Shown piece by piece: positions 44,008 to 52,764 of a stretch of DNA of 64,000 bases (position 1 is the first letter of the stretch; every line of letters starts with the position of its first letter). Origin of the DNA: JBCCCJ01 sp039029315 (GTDB lineage Bacteria > Bacteroidota > Bacteroidia > J057). Location: NCBI GenBank assembly GCA_039029315.1, contig JBCCGK010000035.1, forward strand, positions 1-64,000, written 5' to 3'. The translations under genes were made by a program, and so were the position numbers. The notes beneath the pieces were generated by a model. The model saw only the letters and a list, made by a program, of their open reading frames with translations, was not told the origin of the DNA and searched no databases.

Positions 44008-44511
44008 TCAATCGGTTTCTCCTGCCAACTCAATCACTCTTTCATACAAGCTTTGTCCAATCCAGAAGCCAATTTCATCTCTCAACTGGTCAACAAGAGG
44101 TTTGATTGTATCTATTCGTCCGCTTTCCTTTGCTTGAAGTAATACACCAAGAAGTCCTAAGGTTTGGATTTGTAAATTTTGAGCAACTTGATATCCTGCC
44201 CTTTCATCAATCAGAAGAACATTGGCTCCCAATTCCAAGGCTAATGCTATGGCAGCTGTTTCTCCAGAGTCAAGAGGAATATCCTGTACCGAAGAGGGTA
44301 AAGTATTGGATTTTGGGGTTCTTACCTGTAACCACCCTGCTTCCTGAATGGCAAGTAATTCTTTTAAAAATAAGGGATCTTGATTTTCCTCAGGTTCTTC
44401 GACTACCTCTGAAGGAATGATAACTTGTTGAAATAATTCTGGCAATAGATGAATGTATCCTAATTCAATCAAATTGCTAATAGGAGAAGTATCACTGATT
44501 ACGATCACCAA
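44008..44511 (-). CDS. DUF3368 PIN-like toxin
   Basis: 167 residues. DUF3368 proteins have a PIN fold and are the toxins of UPF0175-type pairs; they are predicted metal-dependent RNases. Conserved acidic residues: SDTSPISNL at the start, DSGETAAIALAL in the middle and LLIDERAGYQVA. The start codon lies inside the end of the antitoxin gene (20-bp overlap), so synthesis is coupled and lags the antitoxin. Full length, no frameshift. Confidence 0.88.
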   Translation of the reverse strand: MVIVISDTSPISNLIELGYIHLLPELFQQVIIPSEVVEEPEENQDPLFLKELLAIQEAGWLQVRTPKSNTLPSSVQDIPLDSGETAAIALALELGANVLLIDERAGYQVAQNLQIQTLGLLGVLLQAKESGRIDTIKPLVDQLRDEIGFWIGQSLYERVIELAGETD

Positions 44512-44746
44512 ATAAATTCTTTAGTGTTTTCAGGTCATTTTCTAGCATTTCCTCATCATAATGGATGGGAATTTTACGTTTGGCAAGTTCTTTTTGAAAG
44601 GCCACTCTGTGAATCCCAGCCAATCTTGCGGATTGATCAAGAGTAAAAATATCTTTTTGAAACAAGACCAAGGCTATTTCTAACTTGATGGCTTCTGGTG
44701 TGAATCCACTCTGTTCTATACTCGCATCGGAAATTTTGATGGTCAT
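44492..44746 (-). CDS. UPF0175 family antitoxin
   Basis: 84 residues. Family pattern LEIALVLFQKDIFTLDQSAR followed by LAGIHRVAFQKELAKRKIPI, a helix-turn-helix that binds DNA, and a C-terminal toxin-binding helix (EEMLENDLKTLKNLF). UPF0175 antitoxins neutralise the DUF3368 toxin and probably repress their own promoter. It is the first gene of the pair. Confidence 0.88.
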   Translation of the reverse strand: MTIKISDASIEQSGFTPEAIKLEIALVLFQKDIFTLDQSARLAGIHRVAFQKELAKRKIPIHYDEEMLENDLKTLKNLFGDRNQ

Positions 44747-44820
44747 ATTTAATTTGGTTCTTTCTACTTTTCTTTGAAAATACGAAAATTAACACAAAAG
44801 TTTGGCTACTCACTAGCTTG

Positions 44821-44956
44821 GGGAGTACGACATCTGTCACATTTTCCTTAAGACTTGTGGGCTTGTTTCTCTTTGAAGTCGAAGATTCCGGTTCATCGGA
44901 AGAAGAGGTTCATGAAACAAGTGAAATCCCCGGATTGTGAAAATTGTCGTACACCC
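44821..44956. mobile_element. MITE-like inverted-repeat element, copy D
   Basis: 136 bp with ends GGGAGTACGACA and TGTCGTACACCC (complement GGGTGTACGACA). It shares TGTCACA, TGTTTCTCTT, GAAGAGGTTCA and GGATTGTGAAA with copy C at 18355-18485 in the same order. Flanked by CTAGCTTG (44813) and CTAGTTTG (44957), a probable 8-bp target duplication with one change. Lies upstream of the TA pair; the 300-bp gap holds no gene. Confidence 0.7.
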
Positions 44957-44984
44957 CTAGTTTGCTAGTTTGCTAGTTTGCTAG
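44957..44984. repeat. Tandem CTAGTTTG repeat
   Basis: Three and a half head-to-tail copies of CTAGTTTG start exactly at the right end of MITE copy D; the first copy is the presumed target duplication. Confidence 0.7.
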
Positions 44985-45031
44985 TGCATCATTTCTTCCT
45001 GAGTCATATCAGATCACTCATCTTTTTGACC

Positions 45032-45063
45032 AATTACAAAAGATCTCAGGAAAGCTGAAGGAG
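45032..45063. repeat. 32-bp direct repeat, copy 2
   Basis: Identical to 43870-43901. This copy covers the last six codons and the stop of the DUF4143 ATPase gene and 14 bases beyond. The two copies are 1.16 kb apart and enclose the TA pair and MITE copy D. Confidence 0.7.
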
Positions 45064-46212
45064 GAGTTGACATAAGGCTCTGAGGGAAATCACTTCGATA
45101 TCCTCATGGATGAAGTATCGTTCTTCTCCGGGATAGACAACAAAGCTTTTGGAAGGCTGAATATCTTTGTGAGCAAAATAGAAGCCCTTTTCTAGTTTTG
45201 GGGAAAGAGACCGCTTAATTTCAATGGCCCATATCTCCCCTCCAGGAAATTCAAGTAGCAAATCTATTTCTGCACCGCTTTGCGTTCGAAAAAAACTTGA
45301 CAGGACAAAATCAGGTGCCAATTGCAGAAGATTATCTATAACAAATCCTTCCCAACTCATTCCGATACTTGGATGAGCATACAAGCCTTCTCGGCTATGA
45401 ATCCCTAGCAAAGCATGTAAAACACCACTATCTCTGACATAAATTTTTGGCGATTTGACAAGCCTTTTTCCAATGTTTTTGTGGAAAGGAATCAATCTTC
45501 GAACCAACAACAGGTCGACCAACAAATCCAAATAATTTGCAATGGTCTTCCCATCTACCGCTAGTCCTCTTGCCAATTGAGAAGCATTTAAAGTAGAGCC
45601 TTGCTTATGGGCCAACATCGTCCAGAATCGCCGAAGCGTTTCAGCCGGAATTCTTGGTCCCAACAACGGAATATCTCTCTCCAGATACGTGCGAATAAAA
45701 TTCTGTCTCCAAATGAAGCTATGCTGATTGCTTTTTGCAAGAAAACTATCTGGAAATCCTCCTTTTTGCCATAGGGAATTGAGTTCAGATGTTGGTACTT
45801 CCAGAACATTCAATGGATTCAATTCTACATAAGCAATTCTGCCAGCAAGACTTTCTCCTGTTTGTTTCAACAAATCCATGGAAGCAGACCCCAGAAACAA
45901 AAACTGTCCAGCTTTTCTGCCGCTCCGGATTCCTTCATCAATAATGCCACGCAGCTCTTGGAATAGTTCAGGAACTCTATGCACCTCATCCATGATGACG
46001 AGTTTATCCCGATGGCCTTCTAAATATAATTTAGGGTTGGATAGCTTCTCTCGATCCTCTGGAGTCTCTAAATCGAGGTACACAGCTGATTGTTCTTTCG
46101 CGATTAAGATGGCAAGCGTCGTTTTTCCTACCTGACGCGGTCCCAATAGGGCAACAGCAGGAAATTGAGCAAGTCGCTCATGAATGATTGGGGATAACAA
46201 TCGCGGTATCAT
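45046..46212 (-). CDS. AAA ATPase, DUF4143 family
   Basis: 388 residues. Walker A GPRQVGKTTLA, Walker B KLVIMDEVHRV, sensor-type FLFLGSASMDLL, then winged-helix and the C-terminal DUF4143 nuclease-like domain (SGAEIDLLLEF, WAIEIKRS) that has the D-(E/Q)xK pattern of restriction-type folds. Role of the family is unknown; it is very abundant and mobile in Bacteroidota. The ATG is the left edge of a 43-bp hairpin (46210-46252). The last codons lie in the 32-bp repeat shared with 43870-43901. Confidence 0.9.
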   Translation of the reverse strand: MIPRLLSPIIHERLAQFPAVALLGPRQVGKTTLAILIAKEQSAVYLDLETPEDREKLSNPKLYLEGHRDKLVIMDEVHRVPELFQELRGIIDEGIRSGRKAGQFLFLGSASMDLLKQTGESLAGRIAYVELNPLNVLEVPTSELNSLWQKGGFPDSFLAKSNQHSFIWRQNFIRTYLERDIPLLGPRIPAETLRRFWTMLAHKQGSTLNASQLARGLAVDGKTIANYLDLLVDLLLVRRLIPFHKNIGKRLVKSPKIYVRDSGVLHALLGIHSREGLYAHPSIGMSWEGFVIDNLLQLAPDFVLSSFFRTQSGAEIDLLLEFPGGEIWAIEIKRSLSPKLEKGFYFAHKDIQPSKSFVVYPGEERYFIHEDIEVISLRALCQLLLQLS

Positions 46213-46252
46213 CCTTGTAAATTCGGAATTTCATTCCAGATTTACAAGGATG
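46210..46252 (-). promoter_or_regulatory. Hairpin enclosing the start codon of the DUF4143 ATPase gene
   Basis: CATCCTTGTAAAT (46210-46222) and ATTTACAAGGATG (46240-46252) are perfect complements of each other, with an inner GGAAT / ATTCC pairing. On the transcript the ATG is the last triplet of the stem. It may be a translational lock or an operator read as DNA. Confidence 0.7.
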
Positions 46253-46308
46253 AGCAATCTCTTTGACCGGTTTAATGGAATCTAATCTGGTCGGGCAATT
46301 CTCCTTTT

Positions 46309-46797
46309 CTACTGCCGCTGCCCTTCAAATAATTCATAATGTGCTACCCCGTCAATCACTGTTTCAAGAGTATAGAGCAGTTTTCCGGTTTCTCGCTCAT
46401 ACTTGCCGTGCTCATCTCCTTGAATGTTCACTGAGAAGGGAACCCCGACAATGGTGCCTCTGTCATAGATTTCCTGAGAAATGGTGAGCATAACCCCTCT
46501 GGTATTGATAAAGCCTTGAGGAGTAGGAGAGAGAAAAGCTGTCAGTTGTATGGAATCTGCTGGACTCTCATCAGGATAGGTAAGGGGGACAATCCGCACA
46601 TGAGTGTCGTCCTCCCGAATAATTTCGATTTGTTGATTGTTGACATCCCGGATAGAATCTGTATCCAGATTGAGGGTAAGGATGCCTTCATAGATTCCGA
46701 CAATATTTGTTGTCAAATCAGGATTATCTTCTCTACAACTGCTCAGACTCAGCCAGGAAGAAAAGACAATCAGGAGGATCAAAGCGATTCGGTTCAT
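46309..46797 (-). CDS. Small lipoprotein of unknown function
   Basis: 162 residues, lipobox WLSLSSCR. The mature part is predicted beta-rich (GIYEGILTLNLDTDSIRDV, HVRIVPLTYPDES, GVMLTISQEIYDRGTIVG) and may be lipocalin-like, a form frequent among Bacteroidota lipoproteins. Divergent from the hybrid sensor gene 180 bp away. I recognise no family. Confidence 0.65.
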   Translation of the reverse strand: MNRIALILLIVFSSWLSLSSCREDNPDLTTNIVGIYEGILTLNLDTDSIRDVNNQQIEIIREDDTHVRIVPLTYPDESPADSIQLTAFLSPTPQGFINTRGVMLTISQEIYDRGTIVGVPFSVNIQGDEHGKYERETGKLLYTLETVIDGVAHYELFEGQRQ

Positions 46798-46977
46798 AGG
46801 TTTGCTTGTCGTTTTTTCTCTATAACGGGGAAATATCTGAAAGGGTAGGGCAGACCCGATTCAGGACTGGCTGATTTTTGTTTCTGTGCGAAATTATGAA
46901 TTCCTAAGATAGCGTTCAGTCAGCTTTTTTTGAATTATATTTATATTCCTGATCTTGCTCATAGACATATTTGATGG

Positions 46978-49900
46978 ATGAAGCTTATGAATACACTTTC
47001 TTCTTTAAGAAATCCTGGATGGACATGTCTGTTTCTCTTGTCATTCCTCCTTTTATCTCTGGATTCAAATGGGCAACTGGCAAAGCAACAAGAAGCCCAG
47101 ATCGATTCCCTTCAATTGGTGATCAGGGAGGCCGAACACGATTCGGTAAGGATACTGACTTTGGAAAAATTGGCCAAAATCTATGATCCATCCAATGAAG
47201 AAGAATATCTAAGCCTGACACAGAGAATCATTGATCAATGCCGGGACATCCTTCACGATCAAGGCTCAATAATTTCAGATGAGGAAAAACGCTTTTTCAA
47301 AAAGCATATGGCAATCGCCTATATGAGTTTGGGAAGAAATCTCTATGGCAAGGGGGCATTTGATGAGGCGATCATACAACATACAAAGAGCTTAAGCCTG
47401 TTTGAGGAACTAGGAGATAAGCGGGGAATCTCATCAGCAAGCATGAACATTGCAAGTTGTGAAATGGATAAAGGAGATCCCGCAAAGGCGATTGAGATTT
47501 ATAAAGAAAGTCTTATACTATTTGAAGAATTGGGGCGGAAAAGTGCTGTTTCTCAGACACTCAGCAGGATCTCTTCTGCATACATGCTTCTGAATCAGCC
47601 TGATTTGGCTTTGGAGTATATTGACAGAGGGTTGATAGTAGATGAAGAAATAGAGAAAAGCAGGAGTTTGGCTATTCACTATAATCAAAAAGGCATGATC
47701 CACACCCATTTGGGGGAAAATACAGAAGCCATTGAGGCATTTCAGGAGCAGTTAGAAGTTGCAAAGGAGATTGGGGATAAAGAATTATGGAGCCATGGTT
47801 TATTAAATATTGGCAACATCCATGGGACACAAGGCAATCGTGTGAAGTCCATTGAATATTTTAAGAAGGCGCAGATACTTTTTGCGGAATTGGGAGACTA
47901 TCGTTCTTCAGGAAAAATTCTGAATAACATTGGACTTGACCACTTAAATGAGGGAGATACCGATATCGCGCTGGAATATTTCAAACAAAGCTATCAGATA
48001 TTCGAAGAAGCGAACGATACCTTGGGGATTGGATTGCCTTTGGGGAATATTGGTGCTGCTTACCATAAAATGGGCATGTATGGAAAAGCCATTAATACAT
48101 TTTTGGAAAGTCTGAAAATCAGTGAAATAGAAGGAAATGCCCCCATGATTGTTCTCTATCTCAACAGCATTGGGAGTTGCTATAAAGACACAGGGGATTT
48201 CGAATTAGCCCTGACCTATCTCTATCGAGGGTTAAATCTGGCCGAACAATCTGATGACAAACCGGGAGAAGCCTATTCGTCAATCCTAATCGGCCAAATT
48301 CATCTTTTAAAGAAAGCGTATGTCGAGGCGATCCAGCATAGCAATCGAGCTTTTTCTCTGTCCAATGAAATGGGAAACTGGGATGACATACAGAGTTCTT
48401 CAAAGATCCTCTATGAAAGTCATAAGGCACTTGGAAATCATACCAAGGCACTGTCGATGTATGAAGCTAATATATCGGTCAGGGACAGTTTGAATAGCGA
48501 AGAAAACCAAAAAGCAACCATTCAATTCGAATTTGAGCGAAAAGCACTTGCCGATAGCCTGGAATTTGTTCAGGAACGAGCAGCTACAGAAGCGGCCTAT
48601 CAAGCGAAGACTACCCGACAAAATTATGGAATGCTAGGAGGATTGGCTTTGGTGATCATTGTATTTGTGTTGTTCTGGTATCGACAAAAACTGCGCAATG
48701 AAAGGAAAGAATATGAACTCCAACGAGAGCGGGAACGAAGAGAACAACTGCTGGAATTGAACCAACTGAAATCCCGCTTTTTTGCCAATATCTCCCATGA
48801 ACTTCGCACACCACTGGCCCTCATCCTTGGACCTTTATCACATATTCTCGATCAACCAGAGGCCTGGGAGAAAACATCCGTTCAAAAGCAATTGACCCTG
48901 ATGCAGCGGAATGGGAAAAGTCTCATGCATCTGATTGAAGAAATGTTGGACCTGTCCAAGCTGGAAGCCCATCAACTGGAGTTGGAAGAAGAGGAAACAG
49001 AGCTGAAGAAGATAGTAGAACAAATCTTCCTGGCATTTGACTCTCAATTCAACAATCAGGACCTAAGTTCTTCTCTGGATATTCAAACCCAAGAGGGACT
49101 ACACCTGATGCTTGACAGAGGGAAATTGGAAAAAGTGTTGAATAATTATCTGAGCAATGCGGTTAAATTCACCCCAAAGAAGGGCAAAATCAAGGTGTCG
49201 GTGAGTGAGCAGGAGGATCAGATCCAATTCAAGGTGGAGGACAGTGGACCAGGGATACATCCCGATGACCTTCCCTACGTATTTGACAGATTTTATCAAG
49301 CCAAATACGGAGATGCCTACCAACAGGGAGGAACAGGTATTGGCTTGGGGCTAGTGAGGGAAATCGCACATCTGATGGAAGGCAGGGCCTATGTAGAAAG
49401 CAAAGTAGGAGAAGGGAGCACCTTTTATTTTGAGATTCCAAAGAAAATGGCCACGACATCTCAAACCCCAATTTTGTATCCTGAGTTCCTCCAGGAAGTA
49501 GAATTAGAACCGATTCATAGCATCGGGACAGATTTTACGATCCTGGTAGTGGAAGACAATCCTGACATGCGACAGTTTATCCATGGACTGCTGGAGCCAA
49601 GATATTCTCGCATCCTATTGGCACAAAATGGTGCAGAAGCCCTGAAGATCCTGACTGCCCATGGACGAGACATTCATTTGATCATCTCGGATATCATGAT
49701 GCCCGAAGTGGATGGATTGAGTCTGTTGAGAGAGGTCAAAGCGCATGCAGAATGGCAACATATCCCCATGATCATGCTGACCGCACTGGCGACTGAGCGA
49801 GACAAATTGACCGCCTTGACCATTGGAGTAGATGATTATGTGACCAAACCCTTTTCCATTCAGGAATTGACAGCTCGTGTCCAGAACCTACTCTACAATG

Positions 49901-50316
49901 CACACCAGCGCAAGAGCTGGAAAGAATCGGCCGAGTATCAGGAAGAAGCTCAAGCAGAGAAGGAAGAAAATCGTCTGAGTGTACTGGACCAGGAATGGAT
50001 CGGGCAGGTGGAAGATCTTGTGAAGGCCTCTCTGACTGAAAAAAGGATCAGTGTGGAAGAATTGGCAGAGGCTGTGCATCTCAGCCCAAGACAATTTCGC
50101 AGAAAACTGAAAGCCTTAACTGGGTTTTCTCCCATCAAATTCATCAAAGAAGTTCAGCTCCAACTGGCGCGTCGGGAGCTCGAAGATGGAAAAATCATTT
50201 CTCTATCTGACGTAGCCTTCAAGTTTGGATTTGAACACCAGCAGACTTTTTCTACCGTTTTCAAAGCCAAATTCGGAAAAGCCCCCAGTGAATATATGAG
50301 GGCGAATTTCAGATAG
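46978..50316 (+). CDS. TPR hybrid sensor kinase-response regulator with AraC-type output
   Basis: 1112 residues, start at 46978 or three codons later. Signal peptide about 1-33, ten or so TPR units (about 110-500) in the periplasm, membrane helix 551-568, HisKA with NISHELRTPL (His607), HATPase with NYLSNAVKF and DSGPGIH, receiver with IISDIMMPEVDG (Asp905) and Lys957, and an AraC domain at about 1025-1112 (FEHQQTFSTVFKAKFG). Same architecture as the sensor at 21648 but with a much longer TPR sensor. TPR arrays usually bind proteins or peptides; the signal is unknown. A REP-like repeat follows the stop. Confidence 0.93.
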   Translation: MKLMNTLSSLRNPGWTCLFLLSFLLLSLDSNGQLAKQQEAQIDSLQLVIREAEHDSVRILTLEKLAKIYDPSNEEEYLSLTQRIIDQCRDILHDQGSIISDEEKRFFKKHMAIAYMSLGRNLYGKGAFDEAIIQHTKSLSLFEELGDKRGISSASMNIASCEMDKGDPAKAIEIYKESLILFEELGRKSAVSQTLSRISSAYMLLNQPDLALEYIDRGLIVDEEIEKSRSLAIHYNQKGMIHTHLGENTEAIEAFQEQLEVAKEIGDKELWSHGLLNIGNIHGTQGNRVKSIEYFKKAQILFAELGDYRSSGKILNNIGLDHLNEGDTDIALEYFKQSYQIFEEANDTLGIGLPLGNIGAAYHKMGMYGKAINTFLESLKISEIEGNAPMIVLYLNSIGSCYKDTGDFELALTYLYRGLNLAEQSDDKPGEAYSSILIGQIHLLKKAYVEAIQHSNRAFSLSNEMGNWDDIQSSSKILYESHKALGNHTKALSMYEANISVRDSLNSEENQKATIQFEFERKALADSLEFVQERAATEAAYQAKTTRQNYGMLGGLALVIIVFVLFWYRQKLRNERKEYELQRERERREQLLELNQLKSRFFANISHELRTPLALILGPLSHILDQPEAWEKTSVQKQLTLMQRNGKSLMHLIEEMLDLSKLEAHQLELEEEETELKKIVEQIFLAFDSQFNNQDLSSSLDIQTQEGLHLMLDRGKLEKVLNNYLSNAVKFTPKKGKIKVSVSEQEDQIQFKVEDSGPGIHPDDLPYVFDRFYQAKYGDAYQQGGTGIGLGLVREIAHLMEGRAYVESKVGEGSTFYFEIPKKMATTSQTPILYPEFLQEVELEPIHSIGTDFTILVVEDNPDMRQFIHGLLEPRYSRILLAQNGAEALKILTAHGRDIHLIISDIMMPEVDGLSLLREVKAHAEWQHIPMIMLTALATERDKLTALTIGVDDYVTKPFSIQELTARVQNLLYNAHQRKSWKESAEYQEEAQAEKEENRLSVLDQEWIGQVEDLVKASLTEKRISVEELAEAVHLSPRQFRRKLKALTGFSPIKFIKEVQLQLARRELEDGKIISLSDVAFKFGFEHQQTFSTVFKAKFGKAPSEYMRANFR

Positions 50317-50372
50317 GGTTTCGTTTGGCTTCACAATAGATTTTTTGAACAAAATCTAGAACAATGGCTTGA

Positions 50373-50504
50373 CCTCGGAGGATTTGTTGGCTGGTGGATG
50401 GGCGATTCCTCCTAGGTCTGAGGTGTTGGAAAAAGGACAGATGCAGCATCCCGCATACCTCGGAGGTTGAGCCAACCCACGCCCAGCCTCTCAAACCTCC
50501 GAGG
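50373..50504. repeat. REP-like four-palindrome repeat, copy B
   Basis: CCTCGGAGG at 50373 and 50458 and the complement at 50408 (with one change, CCTCCTAGG) and 50496. Spacings 35/50/38 compare with 35/49/36 in copy A at 17108-17236; the first 45 bases are about 85 percent alike (GACCTCGGAGGATTTG, GGCGATTCCTCC). It lies between the convergent sensor and nucleotidyltransferase genes, probably acting as bidirectional 3' structure. Nothing else is seen in this 242-bp gap. Confidence 0.75.
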
Positions 50505-50558
50505 AATCCTTCTCATCGACAACACAATCCTAACCCAGTAGCATAGCTCCTGAGATAT

Positions 50559-51278
50559 TCACGAAACAAAAGTCTCCGCCAAGGCCAAATTCTCTGGCTT
50601 TCCCACATCCAGCCACTTGCTGTCATCATGCCTAAAGCCTTGGATGGTCTCTGTTTTTGCCAGACGGAGATAAGTGTCGATGATGGAGAATTTCCCTTTC
50701 AGAATGAACATCTCAAGCAATCTGGGATCTACCATATGAATTCCGCTGAAAGCCAAATCGTGCAAAGAGGCCGTTTCTTTTCTGGACATGCGGACCTCCC
50801 CGGTTTTGATATTCTTCCAACCAGATAAAGTGAGAGAATCATTGAAGCGCAGATATCTGGAAGTTGTCCGTTGCTTAACAGCTAAGGTCGCAAGTGCTCC
50901 AGACTGAAGATGCTGCTGCCGCATTTCACTTAAATCAATGTCTGAGAGGATATCCACATTGTGAATCAGAATAGGCTCATCCTTATTGAACAATGCTGCG
51001 GCTTTTTTCAATCCTCCCCCAGTTTCCAGGACCTGATCCCGCTCATCGGAAATTGCGATCCGGCAGCCAAAATACTGGTTATCTGATAGATATCTCAGAA
51101 TAAGTTCCCCAAAATGATGAATGTTGATCACCAAATCGCTGTAGCCTTTCTGCTTCAATCGATGAATCACCCAATAGAGAAGGGGATGGCCTCCGACTTC
51201 TACCAGAGCTTTTGGGCAATCATTGGTCAAGGGACGAAGGCGAGAACCCAATCCCGCCGCAAATATCATGGCTTGCAT
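50559..51278 (-). CDS. Sugar-1-phosphate nucleotidyltransferase, MurU-like
   Basis: 239 residues. N-terminal signature MQAMIFAAGLGSRLRPLTND with PKALVEVGG is that of NDP-sugar pyrophosphorylases; the short form without a C-terminal left-handed helix fits MurU-type enzymes that make UDP-MurNAc from MurNAc-1-phosphate. Conserved ILIHNVDILSDID holds the metal Asp. It follows the AmgK-like kinase gene by six bases, the same partnership as amgK-murU in the peptidoglycan-recycling bypass. Mannose-1-phosphate guanylyltransferase is the alternative. Confidence 0.8.
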   Translation of the reverse strand: MQAMIFAAGLGSRLRPLTNDCPKALVEVGGHPLLYWVIHRLKQKGYSDLVINIHHFGELILRYLSDNQYFGCRIAISDERDQVLETGGGLKKAAALFNKDEPILIHNVDILSDIDLSEMRQQHLQSGALATLAVKQRTTSRYLRFNDSLTLSGWKNIKTGEVRMSRKETASLHDLAFSGIHMVDPRLLEMFILKGKFSIIDTYLRLAKTETIQGFRHDDSKWLDVGKPENLALAETFVS

Positions 51279-51284
51279 AGGCGA

Positions 51285-52736
51285 TCAGTTGATCCAGTTT
51301 TTCTTTTCCTGCTCAATATGATTCAAGGCCACGGTGACCTGATACTTTTTCTGGAGATGTGCAGCCAACTGATCCGCACAGTAGACAGAGCGATGTTGCC
51401 CACCTGTACAGCCAAAATTGACACTGAGGTTAGCAAAATTTCTACTCAAATACATTTCCACAGAATTGTCCACCAGCGTATATACATGAGAGAGAAATTC
51501 TTCCACTCTGCTGTTTTTTTTCAAAAAATCCTGCACTTCCCGATCTCTTCCAGTAAGTCGTTTGTAGGGTTGGTAGCGTCCAGGATTGTTGAGCGCACGG
51601 CAATCAAAGACAAAGCCACCGCCATGACCTGATGAATCTTCCGGGATGCCGCTTTTGTAAGAAAAACTACTGACAGAGACAGTTAAGGAAGTATTGGCAG
51701 GATCTGGTTTGCCAAATAATTTGAGGCGATCAGATTGTGTGATGGCTTCCAGGCAGTAGCGGAGAGTTGGAATCTCTACAGGCAAATGAATTCGATCCAG
51801 TAACGCAGTTAAATGTTTGACCGCAAAGGGGATGCTTTCCAGGAAATGTGCCCTTCGCTCATAAAACCCTCTGAATCCATAGGCCCCCATCACTTGAATT
51901 AAGCGCATCAGCACATAGGCATCGAAGTGGTCAAGAAATCGCTGGCGTTTGAGAGGAATCAGATCGCAAACCGTATCCAGATAATGGTCCAGTAATTCCT
52001 GACGAAGGGCAGGAGGCAGATCAGCTTTGGCTTGATAGAGAATGGATGCAACATCGTATTGAAGGGCTCCTTTTCTCCCACCTTGATAATCGATAAAATA
52101 AGGCTTATTCTCATGTAAGAGGATGTTGCGTGCCTGAAAATCCCGATACAGAAAATGATCGCAATCTGCTTCGAGCAGATACTGGGCAAAGGTAGTAAAG
52201 TCTTGTTCCAGATCATCCTCATTGAAGGGAATACGTGCCAGTCGAAGGAAGTAATATTTGAAATAATTGAGGTCCCAACGAATAGATTGCTCATCGAAAC
52301 TCCCTCTTGGGTAGCAGACACTATAATCCAGGCCCTGTCCCGCCTTGGTTTGGATGCGTGCCAAACCAGCCAGAGATTGTTTGTACAAGTCGATGACTCC
52401 GGGAGAAATTTCAGGTCCTTGTCGGTTTGCAGCTAATTCCGCAAACAGACTTTGATCCCCCAGATCCCGAAGCAAATAGACATTGTTCTGAAGATTCTCG
52501 GCATAGATGTCTGGAACTGCAATTCCTTCTTTTAGAAAATGTTTAGTAAAACTGAGAAATGCCCGATTTTCCTGTTGATTGGCATGATAGACACCAATCG
52601 CCTGTCGGGTCGGACCTTTGATCCGAAAATATTCTCGATAAGAACCACTCGGTTGCAAGGGGATGACCTCTTCGGCTTCTTCACCAGCCCATCCTTCAAA
52701 GAGGTCCATCAAATAAGTTGCTTTTTCCTGATCCAA
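51285..52736 (-). CDS. AmgK-like cell-wall-sugar kinase fused to RapZ C-terminal domain
   Basis: 483 residues from a TTG at 52736, or 474 from the ATG at 52709. Residues 20-340 are an aminoglycoside-phosphotransferase fold (FLYRDFQARNILL around Asp199, YFIDYQGG with Asp216) close to AmgK, which phosphorylates MurNAc/GlcNAc at C1. Residues 350-480 are the RapZ C-terminal domain (FDCRALNNPGRY, NFGCTGGQHRSVY). In enterobacteria that domain senses glucosamine-6-phosphate; the N-terminal P-loop domain of RapZ is absent here. Together with the MurU-like gene this is a salvage operon, and the fused domain may let amino-sugar levels control it. Promoter box at 52765. Confidence 0.82.
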   Translation of the reverse strand: MDQEKATYLMDLFEGWAGEEAEEVIPLQPSGSYREYFRIKGPTRQAIGVYHANQQENRAFLSFTKHFLKEGIAVPDIYAENLQNNVYLLRDLGDQSLFAELAANRQGPEISPGVIDLYKQSLAGLARIQTKAGQGLDYSVCYPRGSFDEQSIRWDLNYFKYYFLRLARIPFNEDDLEQDFTTFAQYLLEADCDHFLYRDFQARNILLHENKPYFIDYQGGRKGALQYDVASILYQAKADLPPALRQELLDHYLDTVCDLIPLKRQRFLDHFDAYVLMRLIQVMGAYGFRGFYERRAHFLESIPFAVKHLTALLDRIHLPVEIPTLRYCLEAITQSDRLKLFGKPDPANTSLTVSVSSFSYKSGIPEDSSGHGGGFVFDCRALNNPGRYQPYKRLTGRDREVQDFLKKNSRVEEFLSHVYTLVDNSVEMYLSRNFANLSVNFGCTGGQHRSVYCADQLAAHLQKKYQVTVALNHIEQEKKNWIN

Positions 52737-52764
52737 TGGAATGTATGTTTTGGAAGTTAGGCCG

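Noticed and set aside
50317..50372. Target duplication around REP-like repeat copies A and B
   Set aside because: Flanks of the two copies show no matching short duplication, so insertion by a duplicating transposase is not supported.
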